Shown one piece after another: positions 24,251 through 33,646 of a stretch of 64,000 nt of DNA. Both the position numbers and the translations under genes were made by a program. Source of the DNA: an uncultured Ruminococcus sp. (GTDB lineage Bacteria; Bacillota; Clostridia; Oscillospirales; Ruminococcaceae); the NCBI GenBank assembly GCA_946413815.1, contig CAMKMD010000016.1, forward strand, positions 1 to 64,000. Direction: 5' to 3'. The number at the start of each line of letters is the position of its first letter. The stretch's first letter is position 1. The notes beneath the pieces are model-generated. The model was not told the origin of the DNA and ran no database searches. It saw nothing but the letters and a program-made list of their open reading frames with translations.

Positions 24251-25213
24251 TCAGAATGCAATAGTTTCAGCGATACGGTGGAGCTGCTCGTCATAAGGCT
24301 TGCTCATGCTGAGAGCTTCCTGGATATCATAGTCAACGATCTTGCTGTCCTTGATGCCGACAACGCGGTTGCCGATACCCTGCTCGAGGAGCTCAACAGC
24401 ATAGTAGCCCATTCTTGTAGCCTCAACACGGTCTCTTACTGTCGGAGAGCCGCCGCGCTGAACGTGACCGAGGATAGTAGCACGGGCATCGATGCCTGTC
24501 TTCTCCTGGAGTGCTGTTGCGATCTCCTGTGAGTGGCCAACGCCCTCAGCAACGATAACAACGAAGTTCTGCTTGCCCTTAGCCTTCTTGGCCATCATGT
24601 TGTTTGCGATAGCATCGATATCATAGGGAACCTCTGTTGTGATGATATCTGTAGCACCGCAGGCAGCACCTGTGTTAACAGCGATGTGGCCGGCGCCTCT
24701 GCCCATTACCTCAACTACTGAGATACGGTCATGGGACTGGGATGTATCACGGAGCTTGTCTACGAGCTCCATTGCTGTGTTCATAGCTGTATCGAAACCG
24801 ATTGTGTAGTCTGTGCAGGCGATATCGTTGTCGATAGTGCCGGGCAGACCGATGCAAAGCATACCCTGTGCGGAAAGGTCAGCGGCACCTCTGAAGGAGC
24901 CGTCGCCGCCGATAACAACAAGGCCCTCGATGCCGAGCTCGTCACACTTGGCCTTAGCCTTTGCAACACCCTCTGCTGTTCTGAATTCGGGACATCTTGC
25001 TGTGTAGAGGATAGTACCTCCGTTATGGATTATATCAGTAACGCTCTTCTCGTCCATCTTTACGATGTCGCCGGTGATGAGACCCATGTAGCCTCTGCGG
25101 ATACCATAAACCTCCATACCCTTGCTGAGAGCTGTCCTTACTACTGCTCTGATAGCAGCATTCATTCCGGGAGCATCACCACCGCTGGTTAAAACGCCAA
25201 TCTTCTTGATCAT
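24251..25213 (-). CDS. pfkA: ATP-dependent 6-phosphofructokinase
   Basis: A 320-residue bacterial PfkA that phosphorylates fructose 6-phosphate in glycolysis. Motifs: GVLTSGGDAPGMN at the ATP-binding N-terminus, GGDGSFRGA (ATP contact, GGDGS as in ATP-using enzymes), TIDNDIACTDYTIG with the catalytic Asp, and MGRGAGHIA. The start at ATG 25213 has GGAGA eight bases upstream; an in-frame ATG 15 bases earlier overlaps that site. It is a single-gene unit with promoter 25298-25326 and terminator 24216-24244. Confidence 0.97.
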   Translation of the reverse strand: MIKKIGVLTSGGDAPGMNAAIRAVVRTALSKGMEVYGIRRGYMGLITGDIVKMDEKSVTDIIHNGGTILYTARCPEFRTAEGVAKAKAKCDELGIEGLVVIGGDGSFRGAADLSAQGMLCIGLPGTIDNDIACTDYTIGFDTAMNTAMELVDKLRDTSQSHDRISVVEVMGRGAGHIAVNTGAACGATDIITTEVPYDIDAIANNMMAKKAKGKQNFVVIVAEGVGHSQEIATALQEKTGIDARATILGHVQRGGSPTVRDRVEATRMGYYAVELLEQGIGNRVVGIKDSKIVDYDIQEALSMSKPYDEQLHRIAETIAF

Positions 25214-25297
25214 AAATAATTTCTCCATTCTGCTCGTTGCGAAAATTTATCACGCCCCCTGCGTCATTGCAGAAAGCTTTAGATTCCATACAAATCT

Positions 25298-25326
25298 ATT
25301 TTACTACTTTGCCGATTTATTGTCAA
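25298..25326 (-). promoter_or_regulatory. Sigma-A promoter of pfkA
   Basis: Minus strand TTGACA (25321-25326), 17-base spacer, TAAAAT (25298-25303). The region from 25327 to 25541 between this and the next promoter holds no recognised feature. Confidence 0.82.
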
Positions 25327-25541
25327 GCCCATTTCTATTATTTTTTAATACTTTTCAAATTTAATTTTTAATAAGCTGTTCTTCAGCTGTGCCCTGTACA
25401 GCAAATGAATGCTCTGCTGCCGCTTATCCTGCGGTATTTCACGGCTCCTGCATGGAACTGTGAATCATGGTGGTATGGAGGCTGTACTCTCCAGGAAGGT
25501 ATAATTGCGCATCTTCTGACCATTCTTTGTGATTTATTGCC

Positions 25542-25570
25542 TTGACTATTGTCTTCTATTGTGGTATAAT
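25542..25570 (+). promoter_or_regulatory. Sigma-A promoter of the UDP-sugar pyrophosphorylase gene
   Basis: TTGACT (25542-25547), 17-base spacer, TATAAT (25565-25570). The start codon follows 66 bases later with AAGGAG upstream. Confidence 0.87.
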
Positions 25571-25636
25571 ATACTCATTATCACAACTTTGTGTATCTTT
25601 TTCGGAGTTTTACACAAAAGGTAAAGGAGAGTTGAA

Positions 25637-26866
25637 ATGCTGGATTTCAATGAAGCAAAAAGCAGACTCGCTGAATACGGTCAGGAGCATCTGCTAAAAT
25701 TCTACAACGAACTCGGACCCGATGAACAGGCAAGCCTCCTCCGCCAGATCGAGGAGATCGATTTCTCGGTCGTTGAGGCAGTCAAGGATGCCGATTCACC
25801 CGCTCAGCGCGGCACCTTCGCTCCCCTCGGAGCAGTTACCATTGAAGACATCGCAGCAAACAGTGATACCTACAGAAAAACAGGTATCGAGGCGATACAG
25901 GCAGGCAAGGCTGCTGCCGTTCTTCTTGCAGGAGGTCAGGGAACACGTCTCGGCTTCGACAAGCCGAAGGGTATGTTCAATATAGGCGTAGAAAAAGACC
26001 TCTTCATTTTCGAGTGCCTCGTCAACAACCTTATGAAGGTAGTTGAAGAAGCGGGAAGCTGGGTACCCCTCTACATCATGACGAGCGAAAAGAACAACGA
26101 GGATACAGTTTCCTTCTTCGAGGAGAAGAACTACTTCGGTTACAACAGGGACTATGTAAAATTTTTCGTACAGAGCATGGCCCCTTCCGCTGACTTCAAC
26201 GGAAAGATCTATATGGAGAGCAAGTCACGCATCTCTTCCTCCCCCAACGGCAACGGCGGTTGGTTCTCCTCTCTCGTAAGAGCAGGACTTCTCGACGATA
26301 TCCGTGAGAGAGGCGTAGAATGGATAAACATATTCGCTGTTGACAACGTGCTCCAGCAGATAGCCGATCCCCTCTTCATCGGCGCTGTTATCAGCACAGG
26401 AAGTCAGTCCGGCAGCAAGGTCGTAAGAAAGGCCGGTCCGGAGGAAAAGGTCGGTGTGCTTTGTCTTGAAGACAATATGCCCTCTATCGTTGAATACTAC
26501 GAAATGACAGACGAGATGCTCAACCTCCGCAACGAGGACGGAAGCCTTGCATATAACTACGGTGTTATACTCAACTACCTCTTCAATGTGGATAAGCTTG
26601 TAGATATCGTGGACAGGAACCTTCCTCTCCATGTTGTAAAGAAGAAGATACCCTATATGGACGACAACGGCAACTTTATCAGCCCCACCGAGCCCAACGG
26701 CTACAAGTTCGAGACCCTCGTTCTCGACATGGTCCATATGCAGGACAGCTGCCTCCCCTATGAGGTAGTCCGCAGCAAGGAATTCGCCCCCGTCAAGAAC
26801 GCTAAAGGCGTGGATTCCGTTGACTCCGCAAGAGAACTGCTCAGACAGAACGGCGTGGAGCTTTAA
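25637..26866 (+). CDS. UTP-sugar-1-phosphate uridylyltransferase (UDPGP type 1 family)
   Basis: A 409-residue eukaryote-like UDPGP/UAP1 family nucleotidyltransferase that forms a UDP-sugar from UTP and a sugar 1-phosphate. The signature LAGGQGTRLGFDKPKGMF is at about residues 95-112, and conserved segments include SSPNGNGG and WINIFAVDN. This family includes UDP-N-acetylglucosamine and UDP-glucose/galactose pyrophosphorylases; which sugar is used here cannot be settled by eye, though UAP1-like N-acetylhexosamine enzymes look closest. It is transcribed alone from the promoter at 25542, with a hairpin 22 bases past its stop. Confidence 0.88.
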   Translation: MLDFNEAKSRLAEYGQEHLLKFYNELGPDEQASLLRQIEEIDFSVVEAVKDADSPAQRGTFAPLGAVTIEDIAANSDTYRKTGIEAIQAGKAAAVLLAGGQGTRLGFDKPKGMFNIGVEKDLFIFECLVNNLMKVVEEAGSWVPLYIMTSEKNNEDTVSFFEEKNYFGYNRDYVKFFVQSMAPSADFNGKIYMESKSRISSSPNGNGGWFSSLVRAGLLDDIRERGVEWINIFAVDNVLQQIADPLFIGAVISTGSQSGSKVVRKAGPEEKVGVLCLEDNMPSIVEYYEMTDEMLNLRNEDGSLAYNYGVILNYLFNVDKLVDIVDRNLPLHVVKKKIPYMDDNGNFISPTEPNGYKFETLVLDMVHMQDSCLPYEVVRSKEFAPVKNAKGVDSVDSARELLRQNGVEL

Positions 26867-26887
26867 ATCACACAATACGGCTAACAC

Positions 26888-26917
26888 GGGCAGCTGAACA
26901 AGCTGCCCATGCTTTTA
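26888..26917 (+). terminator. Hairpin terminator
   Basis: GGGCAGCT (26888-26895) pairs with AGCTGCCC (26901-26908), followed by ATGCTTTTA. The T run is short, so some read-through to the ABC exporter genes is likely. Confidence 0.65.
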
Positions 26918-26946
26918 TATCTCAGAATAAACGGTGAAAGAATAAT

Positions 26947-28677
26947 ATGAAACCACTTCTCAGATTTCTGAAAAACTATCGGAATGAACTCATCTTCGGT
27001 CCGTTTTTCAAGCTGCTCGAGGCTATATTCGAGCTGATAGTACCGATGATTATGGCAAGCATCATCGACAAGGGCATTGCCGCGGGAGATACCTCCTACA
27101 TATTCAGCAGGAGCGCACTCATCGTACTGCTCGGCATATGCGGGCTCTGCTTTGCCCTGACCTGTCAGTACCTTGCGGCAAGATGCGCCTACGGCTTCGG
27201 TACGGAGCTGCGTGAGGAGCTGTACAGGCATATCAACGCCCTCTCCTTCAAAAGCATAGACCGGATAGGTACCTCCTCCCTTGTGAACAGGCTGACCAAT
27301 GATACCATGACGGTGCAGAACGGTGTTAATATGTTCATACGCCTTGCGGTAAGGGCGCCCTTCCTTGTCATAGGCGCCGCTGTCATGGCAGTATCCATAG
27401 ATGCCAAGCTCTCGCTGGTATTCTTCGTGGCGGCTCCGCTCATATCTGCGGCTATCTTCCTCATCATGCGTAGGACTGTGCCCATGTACAGGAAGACTCA
27501 GCAGAAGCTTGACCGTGCCGCCCTGCTCACCCGCGAGAACCTTGAGGGTGTGCGTGTGGTGCGTGCTTTTTCGCGTCAGCAGGAGGAGATAAATGAGTTC
27601 GATGAGGCTGTGGACGAGCTTGCGGACTGCTCCGCGGCTGTTGGCAGGATATCGGCAGTACTGAATCCTTTTGCCTTCATGGTCATGAACCTCGGCATCG
27701 TGGCCATCCTCTGGTTCGGCGGCATACGCATAGACTCCGGCAGTCTCACTCAGGGCGAGCTGACTGCCTTTACCAACTATATGACACAGATACTCCTTGC
27801 GCTCGTTGTGCTTGCAAACCTCATAATCACCTTCACAAAGGCCTTCGCTTCCGCAAACAGAGTGAGCGAGGTTTTCGCACTCGAGGAAGAGGAGAACGGT
27901 GAGGAAGTACCCTCCGCTGAGGCTGAAACCATGGTAGAGTTCAGAGATGTTTCCTACGCCTATGAGGGCGCCGGAGACCACTCCGTAAAGGGGCTCAGCC
28001 TTGCTGTCCGCAGAGGCGGTATGCTCGGTCTTATAGGCGGTACGGGAAGCGGTAAGTCAACCGCCGCTGCACTGATACCCGGTTTCTACAGGGCGACCTC
28101 CGGTGAGGTCATTGTCGCAGGAGCCGATGTCAGCCGCTGCGATACGGCTGCTCTCAGACGTATCATCGGATGGGTGCCGCAGAAGGCAGTGCTCTTCTCC
28201 GGTACTGTGCGGGATAATATGCGGTGGAGAAAAGAGGAGGCGACCGACGAGGAGATAATCGCAGCGCTTAAAACAGCTCAGGCATGGGATTTCGTAAGCC
28301 GCATGCCGGACGGGCTGAATACCCATATCACTCAGGGCGGACGCAACCTATCCGGCGGTCAGCGGCAGCGTATCGCCATCGCACGGGCACTTGTCGGAAA
28401 GCCTGAGATACTCATACTCGATGACTCCACAAGCGCTCTTGACTATGCTACGGACCTGAAGCTGCGTCAGGCATTGAAAACGGATATGGCGGGTACTACG
28501 GTAATCATGATATCACAGCGCACTACCTCACTGAAGGATGCGGATATCATAGTTGTACTCGATGACGGAGAGACTGCCGGCACAGGAACTCACGAGGAGC
28601 TGCTCGGCAGCTGCGATATCTACCGTGAGATATACCGCTCGCAGATGAATGAAAGGGAGGGCAGAAAGGATGCTTAA
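26947..28677 (+). CDS. Heterodimeric ABC exporter, subunit with degenerate ATP site
   Basis: A 576-residue half-transporter: six helices (about 15-300), then a nucleotide-binding domain. Walker A GGTGSGKST (364-372) and signature LSGGQ (468-472) are normal, but the Walker B catalytic glutamate is Asp493 (LDDS) and the switch histidine is Gln524 (ISQRTTS). The partner encoded next (overlap eight bases) has the opposite pattern. Together they form one consensus and one degenerate ATP site, as in BmrCD, LmrCD and TM287/288 multidrug or peptide exporters. It acts in the cytoplasmic membrane; the substrate is unknown. Confidence 0.92.
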   Translation: MKPLLRFLKNYRNELIFGPFFKLLEAIFELIVPMIMASIIDKGIAAGDTSYIFSRSALIVLLGICGLCFALTCQYLAARCAYGFGTELREELYRHINALSFKSIDRIGTSSLVNRLTNDTMTVQNGVNMFIRLAVRAPFLVIGAAVMAVSIDAKLSLVFFVAAPLISAAIFLIMRRTVPMYRKTQQKLDRAALLTRENLEGVRVVRAFSRQQEEINEFDEAVDELADCSAAVGRISAVLNPFAFMVMNLGIVAILWFGGIRIDSGSLTQGELTAFTNYMTQILLALVVLANLIITFTKAFASANRVSEVFALEEEENGEEVPSAEAETMVEFRDVSYAYEGAGDHSVKGLSLAVRRGGMLGLIGGTGSGKSTAAALIPGFYRATSGEVIVAGADVSRCDTAALRRIIGWVPQKAVLFSGTVRDNMRWRKEEATDEEIIAALKTAQAWDFVSRMPDGLNTHITQGGRNLSGGQRQRIAIARALVGKPEILILDDSTSALDYATDLKLRQALKTDMAGTTVIMISQRTTSLKDADIIVVLDDGETAGTGTHEELLGSCDIYREIYRSQMNEREGRKDA

Positions 28678-30409
28678 AACACTCAGAAGGGTATTCTCCT
28701 ACGCCCGCCCCTACATGATATACTTCATACTCACAGTGTTATTTGCTGCTGCAGGCATATCCCTCTCCCTTGCCGTTCCGGTATTCATCGGAAATGCCGT
28801 TGACCTCTGCGCCGGCAAGGGAAAGGTAGATTTCGGGAACCTGAAACCGCTTGTCGTAAAGCTCGGCATAATGGTGGGCGCAAGCGCTCTCTTCCAGTGG
28901 CTTATGAGTTTATCCACAAACAAACTGGCATTCCTGACCGTCAGGAACCTGCGTGCTGATGTGTTCGCCAAATTGCAGCGTGTACCGATACGGTATATCG
29001 ACAGGCATACAAAGGGCGAGCTTTCGAGCCGTGTCATAAATGACATCGAGATCATATCCGACGGTCTGCTGCAGGGCTTTACCCAGTTCTTCACCGGAGT
29101 CATAACCATACTCGGTACCCTTATCTTCATGCTCACAATCAATGTGAGGATAACCATAGTTGTCGTTCTCCTTACTCCTCTTTCCTTCATAGTTGCTTCA
29201 AAGGTGACAAAAGCAACTCATGATCAGTACATACAGCAGTCAAAGCTGAGAGGAAAGATGGTAGGCTTTGCCGAGGAATACGCAGGAAATCAGAAGCTTG
29301 TGAACGCCTTTGTATACGGCTCGCGGGCAGAGAAGAGCTTTGCGGAGGTAAACCTCGAATACGGCAGAGTAGGAACTAAGGCGACCTTTTTCAGCTCGGT
29401 CACCAATCCTTCCACACGCTTCGTAAACGGTCTTATCTATGCGGCAGTCGGCCTCATGGGCGCCCTCGGCGCTCTCGGTTCCTTCCCGTTCATAGGGGCT
29501 ATGTCTGTCGGAAAACTTTCCAGCTTCCTTGCCTACTCCAATCAGTACACCAAGCCGTTCAACGAGATATCCGGTGTATTTGCGGAGCTGCAGAATGCAG
29601 TTGCTTCTGCTGAGAGAGTATTCGCAGTGCTCGATGAGGATGAGGTGCCGGACGATTCCGGCAAGGAGGAGCTTGACAAGTGCAGCGGCGCTCTCAGCTT
29701 CAGTGATGTATTCTTCTCCTACACCAAGGATATGAAGCTGATAGAGAACTTCAGACTCGATGTCAGACCCGGTCAGCGGATCGCTATCGTAGGACCTACA
29801 GGCTGCGGAAAGTCCACCATCATCAATCTCCTGCTGCGTTTCTACGATCCCGACAGCGGCAGCATAAGCGTTGACGGACGGAATATAGGCGAATACACCC
29901 GTGACAGCCTGCGAAGCCGGTTCGGTATGGTATTGCAGGAGACCTGGGTATTCACCGGAACAGTTGCGGAGAACATAAGCTACGGCGCTCCGGATGCCAC
30001 CCGCGAAGAGATAATCGCTGCGGCAAAGGCTGTCCATGCACACGGTTTCATCAAGAGACTGCCGGATGGCTATGATACCGTTATATCCGAGGACAGCGGC
30101 CTTTCGCAGGGTCAGAAGCAGCTGATCTGTATCGCAAGGATCATGCTCATGGATCCGCCTATGCTGATTCTCGACGAGGCTACAAGCTCCATCGACCTGC
30201 GCACGGAACAGCGGATACAGCGTGCCTTCGTCAAGCTCATGGAGGGCAGGACAAGCTTCGTTATCGCCCACCGCCTTTCCACTATCCGTAATTCAGATGT
30301 GATACTCGTAATGAAACAGGGCAATATCATCGAACAGGGCAGCCACGACCAGCTCATGGAACTGGGCGGCTTCTACGCCGAGCTCTATAACAGCCAGTTC
30401 GCATCATAG
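28670..30409 (+). CDS. Heterodimeric ABC exporter, catalytic subunit
   Basis: A 579-residue partner of the preceding gene. Six helices (about 12-300), Walker A GPTGCGKST (375-383), Walker B with Glu503 (LDEA) and switch His534 are all intact, but the signature is LSQGQ (478-482) instead of LSGGQ. Its signature faces the degenerate Walker site of the partner, while its own intact Walker site faces the partner's normal LSGGQ, so the defects are paired in one site as expected for asymmetric exporters. I chose ATG 28670 with GGGAGG nine bases upstream; an earlier in-frame ATG (28649) lies within that region. Confidence 0.92.
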   Translation: MLKTLRRVFSYARPYMIYFILTVLFAAAGISLSLAVPVFIGNAVDLCAGKGKVDFGNLKPLVVKLGIMVGASALFQWLMSLSTNKLAFLTVRNLRADVFAKLQRVPIRYIDRHTKGELSSRVINDIEIISDGLLQGFTQFFTGVITILGTLIFMLTINVRITIVVVLLTPLSFIVASKVTKATHDQYIQQSKLRGKMVGFAEEYAGNQKLVNAFVYGSRAEKSFAEVNLEYGRVGTKATFFSSVTNPSTRFVNGLIYAAVGLMGALGALGSFPFIGAMSVGKLSSFLAYSNQYTKPFNEISGVFAELQNAVASAERVFAVLDEDEVPDDSGKEELDKCSGALSFSDVFFSYTKDMKLIENFRLDVRPGQRIAIVGPTGCGKSTIINLLLRFYDPDSGSISVDGRNIGEYTRDSLRSRFGMVLQETWVFTGTVAENISYGAPDATREEIIAAAKAVHAHGFIKRLPDGYDTVISEDSGLSQGQKQLICIARIMLMDPPMLILDEATSSIDLRTEQRIQRAFVKLMEGRTSFVIAHRLSTIRNSDVILVMKQGNIIEQGSHDQLMELGGFYAELYNSQFAS

Positions 30410-30476
30410 CCAGCCGTCACTGTGACGGTCTTATCCTTTATATAATATCTCTGACAGACCGATATTGATGGCGCTG

Positions 30477-30570
30477 CCCTCAAACTCCCGCCAAGGGGAC
30501 TCATCCCTTTGAAATGAGCGTCCAGAGAGGCGATACCTCTTTGGCAGGGGCGTGGGGGCAGCGCCCCCAC
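30477..30570. repeat. Modular palindromic intergenic repeat, second copy
   Basis: The reverse complement matches the module order of 24012-24169 (GTGGGGGCG palindrome, ACCCCTGCC/GCCCCTGCC, AAGAGG/CCTCT, AAAGGGA/TCCC palindrome, GGCGGGAGTTTGAGGG end) without the nested hairpin. It sits between the ABC exporter and the ComEA-like gene. The rest of 30410-30678 shows only a short CCGTCA/TGACGG hairpin after the exporter stop and no gene. Confidence 0.82.
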
Positions 30571-30678
30571 AATATATTCATCGGAGGTATTATACAGAAG
30601 ACAGGACCGTCACGGAGGGGTTGACTGAATCTTACAGGTATGATATAATACAATAAACTGCACTTGGTGGTGAACGGG

Positions 30679-31467
30679 ATGAAAAAAGGCGACAAACTCG
30701 GAAGGGCTGAGGTCATAATGATAGGACTTGCGGCAGCAGCTGCGGCGGCTGTCTCTGTTGGTCTGTCCATGCCCGGAAGAGATGCAGGCAGACGCACTGT
30801 CGTCTCTTTCCCTGAGGAAACTACTGTTTACAGGACCACAGCTACTGTTCCTGCGAGCACTGATGCCGGCGCAGCTGAAACTGCCACTGCCACTGCAGCT
30901 TCAGAAACAACAGAAACTATCCCTGTCTCCGCGCCTGCGGAGACTTTTCTTTATCTCGACCTCAACAGCGCATCTGCTGAGGAGCTTGCTGAGCTGCCCG
31001 GCATAGGAGAGGTGCTTGCAGGCGCAGTAATACGCTACAGAGAGGAGCATGGCAGGTTCATGAACCCTGAGGAGATCATGAAGGTCAGCGGTATCGGTGA
31101 GGGGATATTCTCAGGCATTAAGGAGCATATCTTTGTAACTGATCCTGTATACCCGGCGGAGCCTGAGCCTCAGGAGGACCCGCCTCAGCCGGAGGAGAGA
31201 GTGGAAGAGATACAGGAGGAAACTCAGCCGGGATTCCCTGTGAACATCAACACGGCTGATACGTCCTCTCTTATGACTCTGCCCGGAGTAGATGAGGAGC
31301 TTGCGGTCAGGATTATAAAGCTGCGTGAGGATATAGGCGGATTTACGAATACCTATGAGCTTCTGCTCGTCGAGGGCATGACCGAAAAACACGCCGCCGA
31401 GCTTATCCCCCTTACGGTTACAGGCACTGAGGATACATCGTCCGGAAGTATTGAGCAATGGCAATAA
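30679..31467 (+). CDS. ComEA-like protein with two helix-hairpin-helix domains
   Basis: About 262 residues: a short basic N-terminus, one membrane helix (about 12-32), a Thr/Ala/Glu-rich linker (about 40-95), a ComEA-type HhH pair (DLNSASAEELAELPGIG.. and VSGIGEGIFSGI, about 96-152), a Pro/Glu-rich linker and a second HhH pair (VNINTADTSSLMTLPGV.., about 185-245). ComEA binds incoming DNA at the outside of the membrane during transformation. No other competence gene (comEC, comF) is next to it, so a DNA-uptake role is only suggested. I use ATG 30679; a TTG 15 bases earlier is possible. Confidence 0.82.
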   Translation: MKKGDKLGRAEVIMIGLAAAAAAAVSVGLSMPGRDAGRRTVVSFPEETTVYRTTATVPASTDAGAAETATATAASETTETIPVSAPAETFLYLDLNSASAEELAELPGIGEVLAGAVIRYREEHGRFMNPEEIMKVSGIGEGIFSGIKEHIFVTDPVYPAEPEPQEDPPQPEERVEEIQEETQPGFPVNINTADTSSLMTLPGVDEELAVRIIKLREDIGGFTNTYELLLVEGMTEKHAAELIPLTVTGTEDTSSGSIEQWQ

Positions 31468-31489
31468 ATGTGAACTTTCTGTATAATCG

Positions 31490-31518
31490 TTGCTTTTTCC
31501 GATAAAAGAGTGTATAAT
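31490..31518 (+). promoter_or_regulatory. Sigma-A promoter of cca
   Basis: TTGCTT (31490-31495), 17-base spacer, TATAAT (31513-31518), 30 bases before the cca start. Confidence 0.8.
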
Positions 31519-31548
31519 AAGAATGTACATACAGAGGACGGTGATATA

Positions 31549-32874
31549 ATGGAAAATGCCGCCGGTCATATCAAAGCTCTTCAGAGAATGGAAAAAGCCG
31601 GATATGAAGCATACCTTGTGGGAGGCTGCGTCAGGGATCAGCTGATGGGAAGGCCTGTCCACGACCACGATATAACTACTTCCGCCATGCCGGAACAGGT
31701 CATGGCGGTGTTCAGCGACTGCACTGTCGTACCGACAGGCATAAAGCACGGCACTGTGACTGTCCTTTTTGAGGGAGAGCCGCTTGAGATAACCACATTC
31801 CGTGTGGACGGCAGCTACTCCGATTCAAGGAGGCCGGATGAGGTCAGCTTTACCACGGACATCCGTGATGATCTCTCCCGCCGTGACTTCACCATGAATG
31901 CTATAGCTATGAGCGCAGACGGACGCATCATAGATCCCTTCGGCGGACGTGAGGATATAGAAAAAGGCGTTATACGCTGCGTAGGTGAGCCCAGGAAGCG
32001 CTTTGCCGAGGATGCTCTGCGTATCCTCCGTGCGGTGCGCTTTGCATCCCAGCTCGGTTTTGGGATCGATGACGGGACATCAGCCGCAGTCCGCGGGATG
32101 AAGGGCAGACTCTCCCTTATATCAGAGGAGCGTATACGCGACGAGATAGACAAGCTGATATGCGGCAGGGACTGTATAAGAGTCATGCTCGGATACTCTG
32201 ACGTCATCACTGAGGTCATACCGGAGCTTGCGCCCTGTGTCGGATTTGATCAGCATTCACCCTACCATAAATACGATGTATGGGAACATACAGTCCGCGC
32301 TGTGGGTGCTGCTCCGCAGGATGACCTGCTTCTGCGCCGGACTATGCTGTTCCATGATGTCGCCAAGCCTGCCTGTGCGCGTTTTGACGAGAACGGCAGA
32401 GGCCACTTCAAGCGCCATGCACCTGTCGGTGCGGACATGGCCGGAGGGATCATGAAGCGGCTGCGCTATGACAACAAGTCCATAGCCGGGATATGCACAC
32501 TTATACGTCACCACGCCGATAAGTTCTTCACAAAGGCAGGTGTCCGGAGAATGATATCCGAGATAGGCGCGGATCAGCTGTTCCGTCTTCTGGAGGTCAT
32601 GAAGCTGGACAACCTTGCAAAGAACGAATTCGTGCTGAAGGAGAACCTCATGTTCGATGAACTGGCTCAGACGGCAAGAGATCTTCTTGCTGCGGGCGAA
32701 TGCTGTACTCTCAGGGAGCTTGCCGTCAACGGCAGTGACCTGAAAGAAGCCGGATTCTCAGGCGCAGAGGTCGGAGCCATGCTCCATGAGCTGCTTGAAC
32801 AGGTGATCGATGAGAAACTGCCCAACAGCCGTGAGGAGCTTCTTGCCTACGCCGGAAGAAGGTGCAGGGATTGA
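31549..32874 (+). CDS. cca: CCA tRNA nucleotidyltransferase
   Basis: A 441-residue class II poly(A) polymerase/CCA-adding enzyme that builds or repairs the 3' CCA of tRNAs. The N-terminal catalytic motif LVGGCVRDQLMGR followed by HDHDITTSA carries the metal-binding Asp pair (written here as DHD). RRDFTMNAIA and the RNA-binding neck follow, and an HD-type domain with HDVAKP and H-H-A-D residues fills the middle. The start is ATG 31549 with a GGTGAT ribosome binding site; a longer frame upstream overlaps the promoter. Its stop overlaps the pflA start region. Confidence 0.93.
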   Translation: MENAAGHIKALQRMEKAGYEAYLVGGCVRDQLMGRPVHDHDITTSAMPEQVMAVFSDCTVVPTGIKHGTVTVLFEGEPLEITTFRVDGSYSDSRRPDEVSFTTDIRDDLSRRDFTMNAIAMSADGRIIDPFGGREDIEKGVIRCVGEPRKRFAEDALRILRAVRFASQLGFGIDDGTSAAVRGMKGRLSLISEERIRDEIDKLICGRDCIRVMLGYSDVITEVIPELAPCVGFDQHSPYHKYDVWEHTVRAVGAAPQDDLLLRRTMLFHDVAKPACARFDENGRGHFKRHAPVGADMAGGIMKRLRYDNKSIAGICTLIRHHADKFFTKAGVRRMISEIGADQLFRLLEVMKLDNLAKNEFVLKENLMFDELAQTARDLLAAGECCTLRELAVNGSDLKEAGFSGAEVGAMLHELLEQVIDEKLPNSREELLAYAGRRCRD

Positions 32875-33611
32875 CAGGAAGGATACACTCCACTGAGAGC
32901 TTCGGCACGGTAGACGGACCCGGGATACGTTTTGTAGTCTTCTTTCAGGGCTGCCCGCTGCGTTGTCAGTACTGCCATAACCCGGATACCTGGGAATTCG
33001 GCAAAGGGCGCGAGGTCACGGCTGAGGAGCTTATGAAGGAATATGATTCCTACAAGGAGTTCCTGAGATCGGGAGGCATCACGGCTACCGGAGGAGAACC
33101 CCTCGCACAGCCGGAGTTCCTTGAGGAGCTATTCGCGCTTGCAAAGAAAAAGGGCGTACATACCTGCCTTGACACCTCAGGCATCGTTTTTGCCCCTGAG
33201 GAGCACAGCGCAGTTGACAGAGTGCTCAGATACACAGACCTTGTCATGCTCGATATCAAGCATATCGATACAGAGAAGCACAGGATACTGACAGGCGCAG
33301 GAAATGAGAACGTGCTCGCATTTGCGGAGCATATCTGTGCTCTCGGAATACCCGTATGGATCCGGCACGTTGTAGTTCCCGGCATCACAGACGGACACGA
33401 TGATCTTTTCAGGCTGGGTGAGTACCTTGCAGGACTCAGGAACCTGAAAGCCCTCGATGTCCTGCCGTATCACGATATGGCAAAGCCTAAATACCAAGAG
33501 CTGGGCATAAGCTATCCCCTGCCGGATACGCCGCCTCTGTCAAAGGAGGAGGCTATAGCAGCACGGGAAGTGATACTGAGCGGTATAAAGCACGCACTGA
33601 GGAGAAAATGA
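32862..33611 (+). CDS. pflA: Pyruvate formate-lyase activating enzyme
   Basis: A radical SAM activase of about 249 residues that puts the glycyl radical on pyruvate formate-lyase under anaerobic conditions. Motif C-P-L-R-C-Q-Y-C-H (CxxxCxxC) at about 32-39 is followed by the GGEPLAQPEF segment and VWIRHVVVPGITD. The N-terminal SFGTVDGPGIRFVVF is typical. The start is either GTG 32862, overlapping cca, or TTG 32871, overlapping the cca stop; neither has a clearly better ribosome binding site. The pflB gene is not in the window. Confidence 0.93.
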   Translation: MQGLTGRIHSTESFGTVDGPGIRFVVFFQGCPLRCQYCHNPDTWEFGKGREVTAEELMKEYDSYKEFLRSGGITATGGEPLAQPEFLEELFALAKKKGVHTCLDTSGIVFAPEEHSAVDRVLRYTDLVMLDIKHIDTEKHRILTGAGNENVLAFAEHICALGIPVWIRHVVVPGITDGHDDLFRLGEYLAGLRNLKALDVLPYHDMAKPKYQELGISYPLPDTPPLSKEEAIAAREVILSGIKHALRRK

Positions 33612-33646
33612 TCCCCTCTGCAAATATACACACAAAGGAGAAATTC

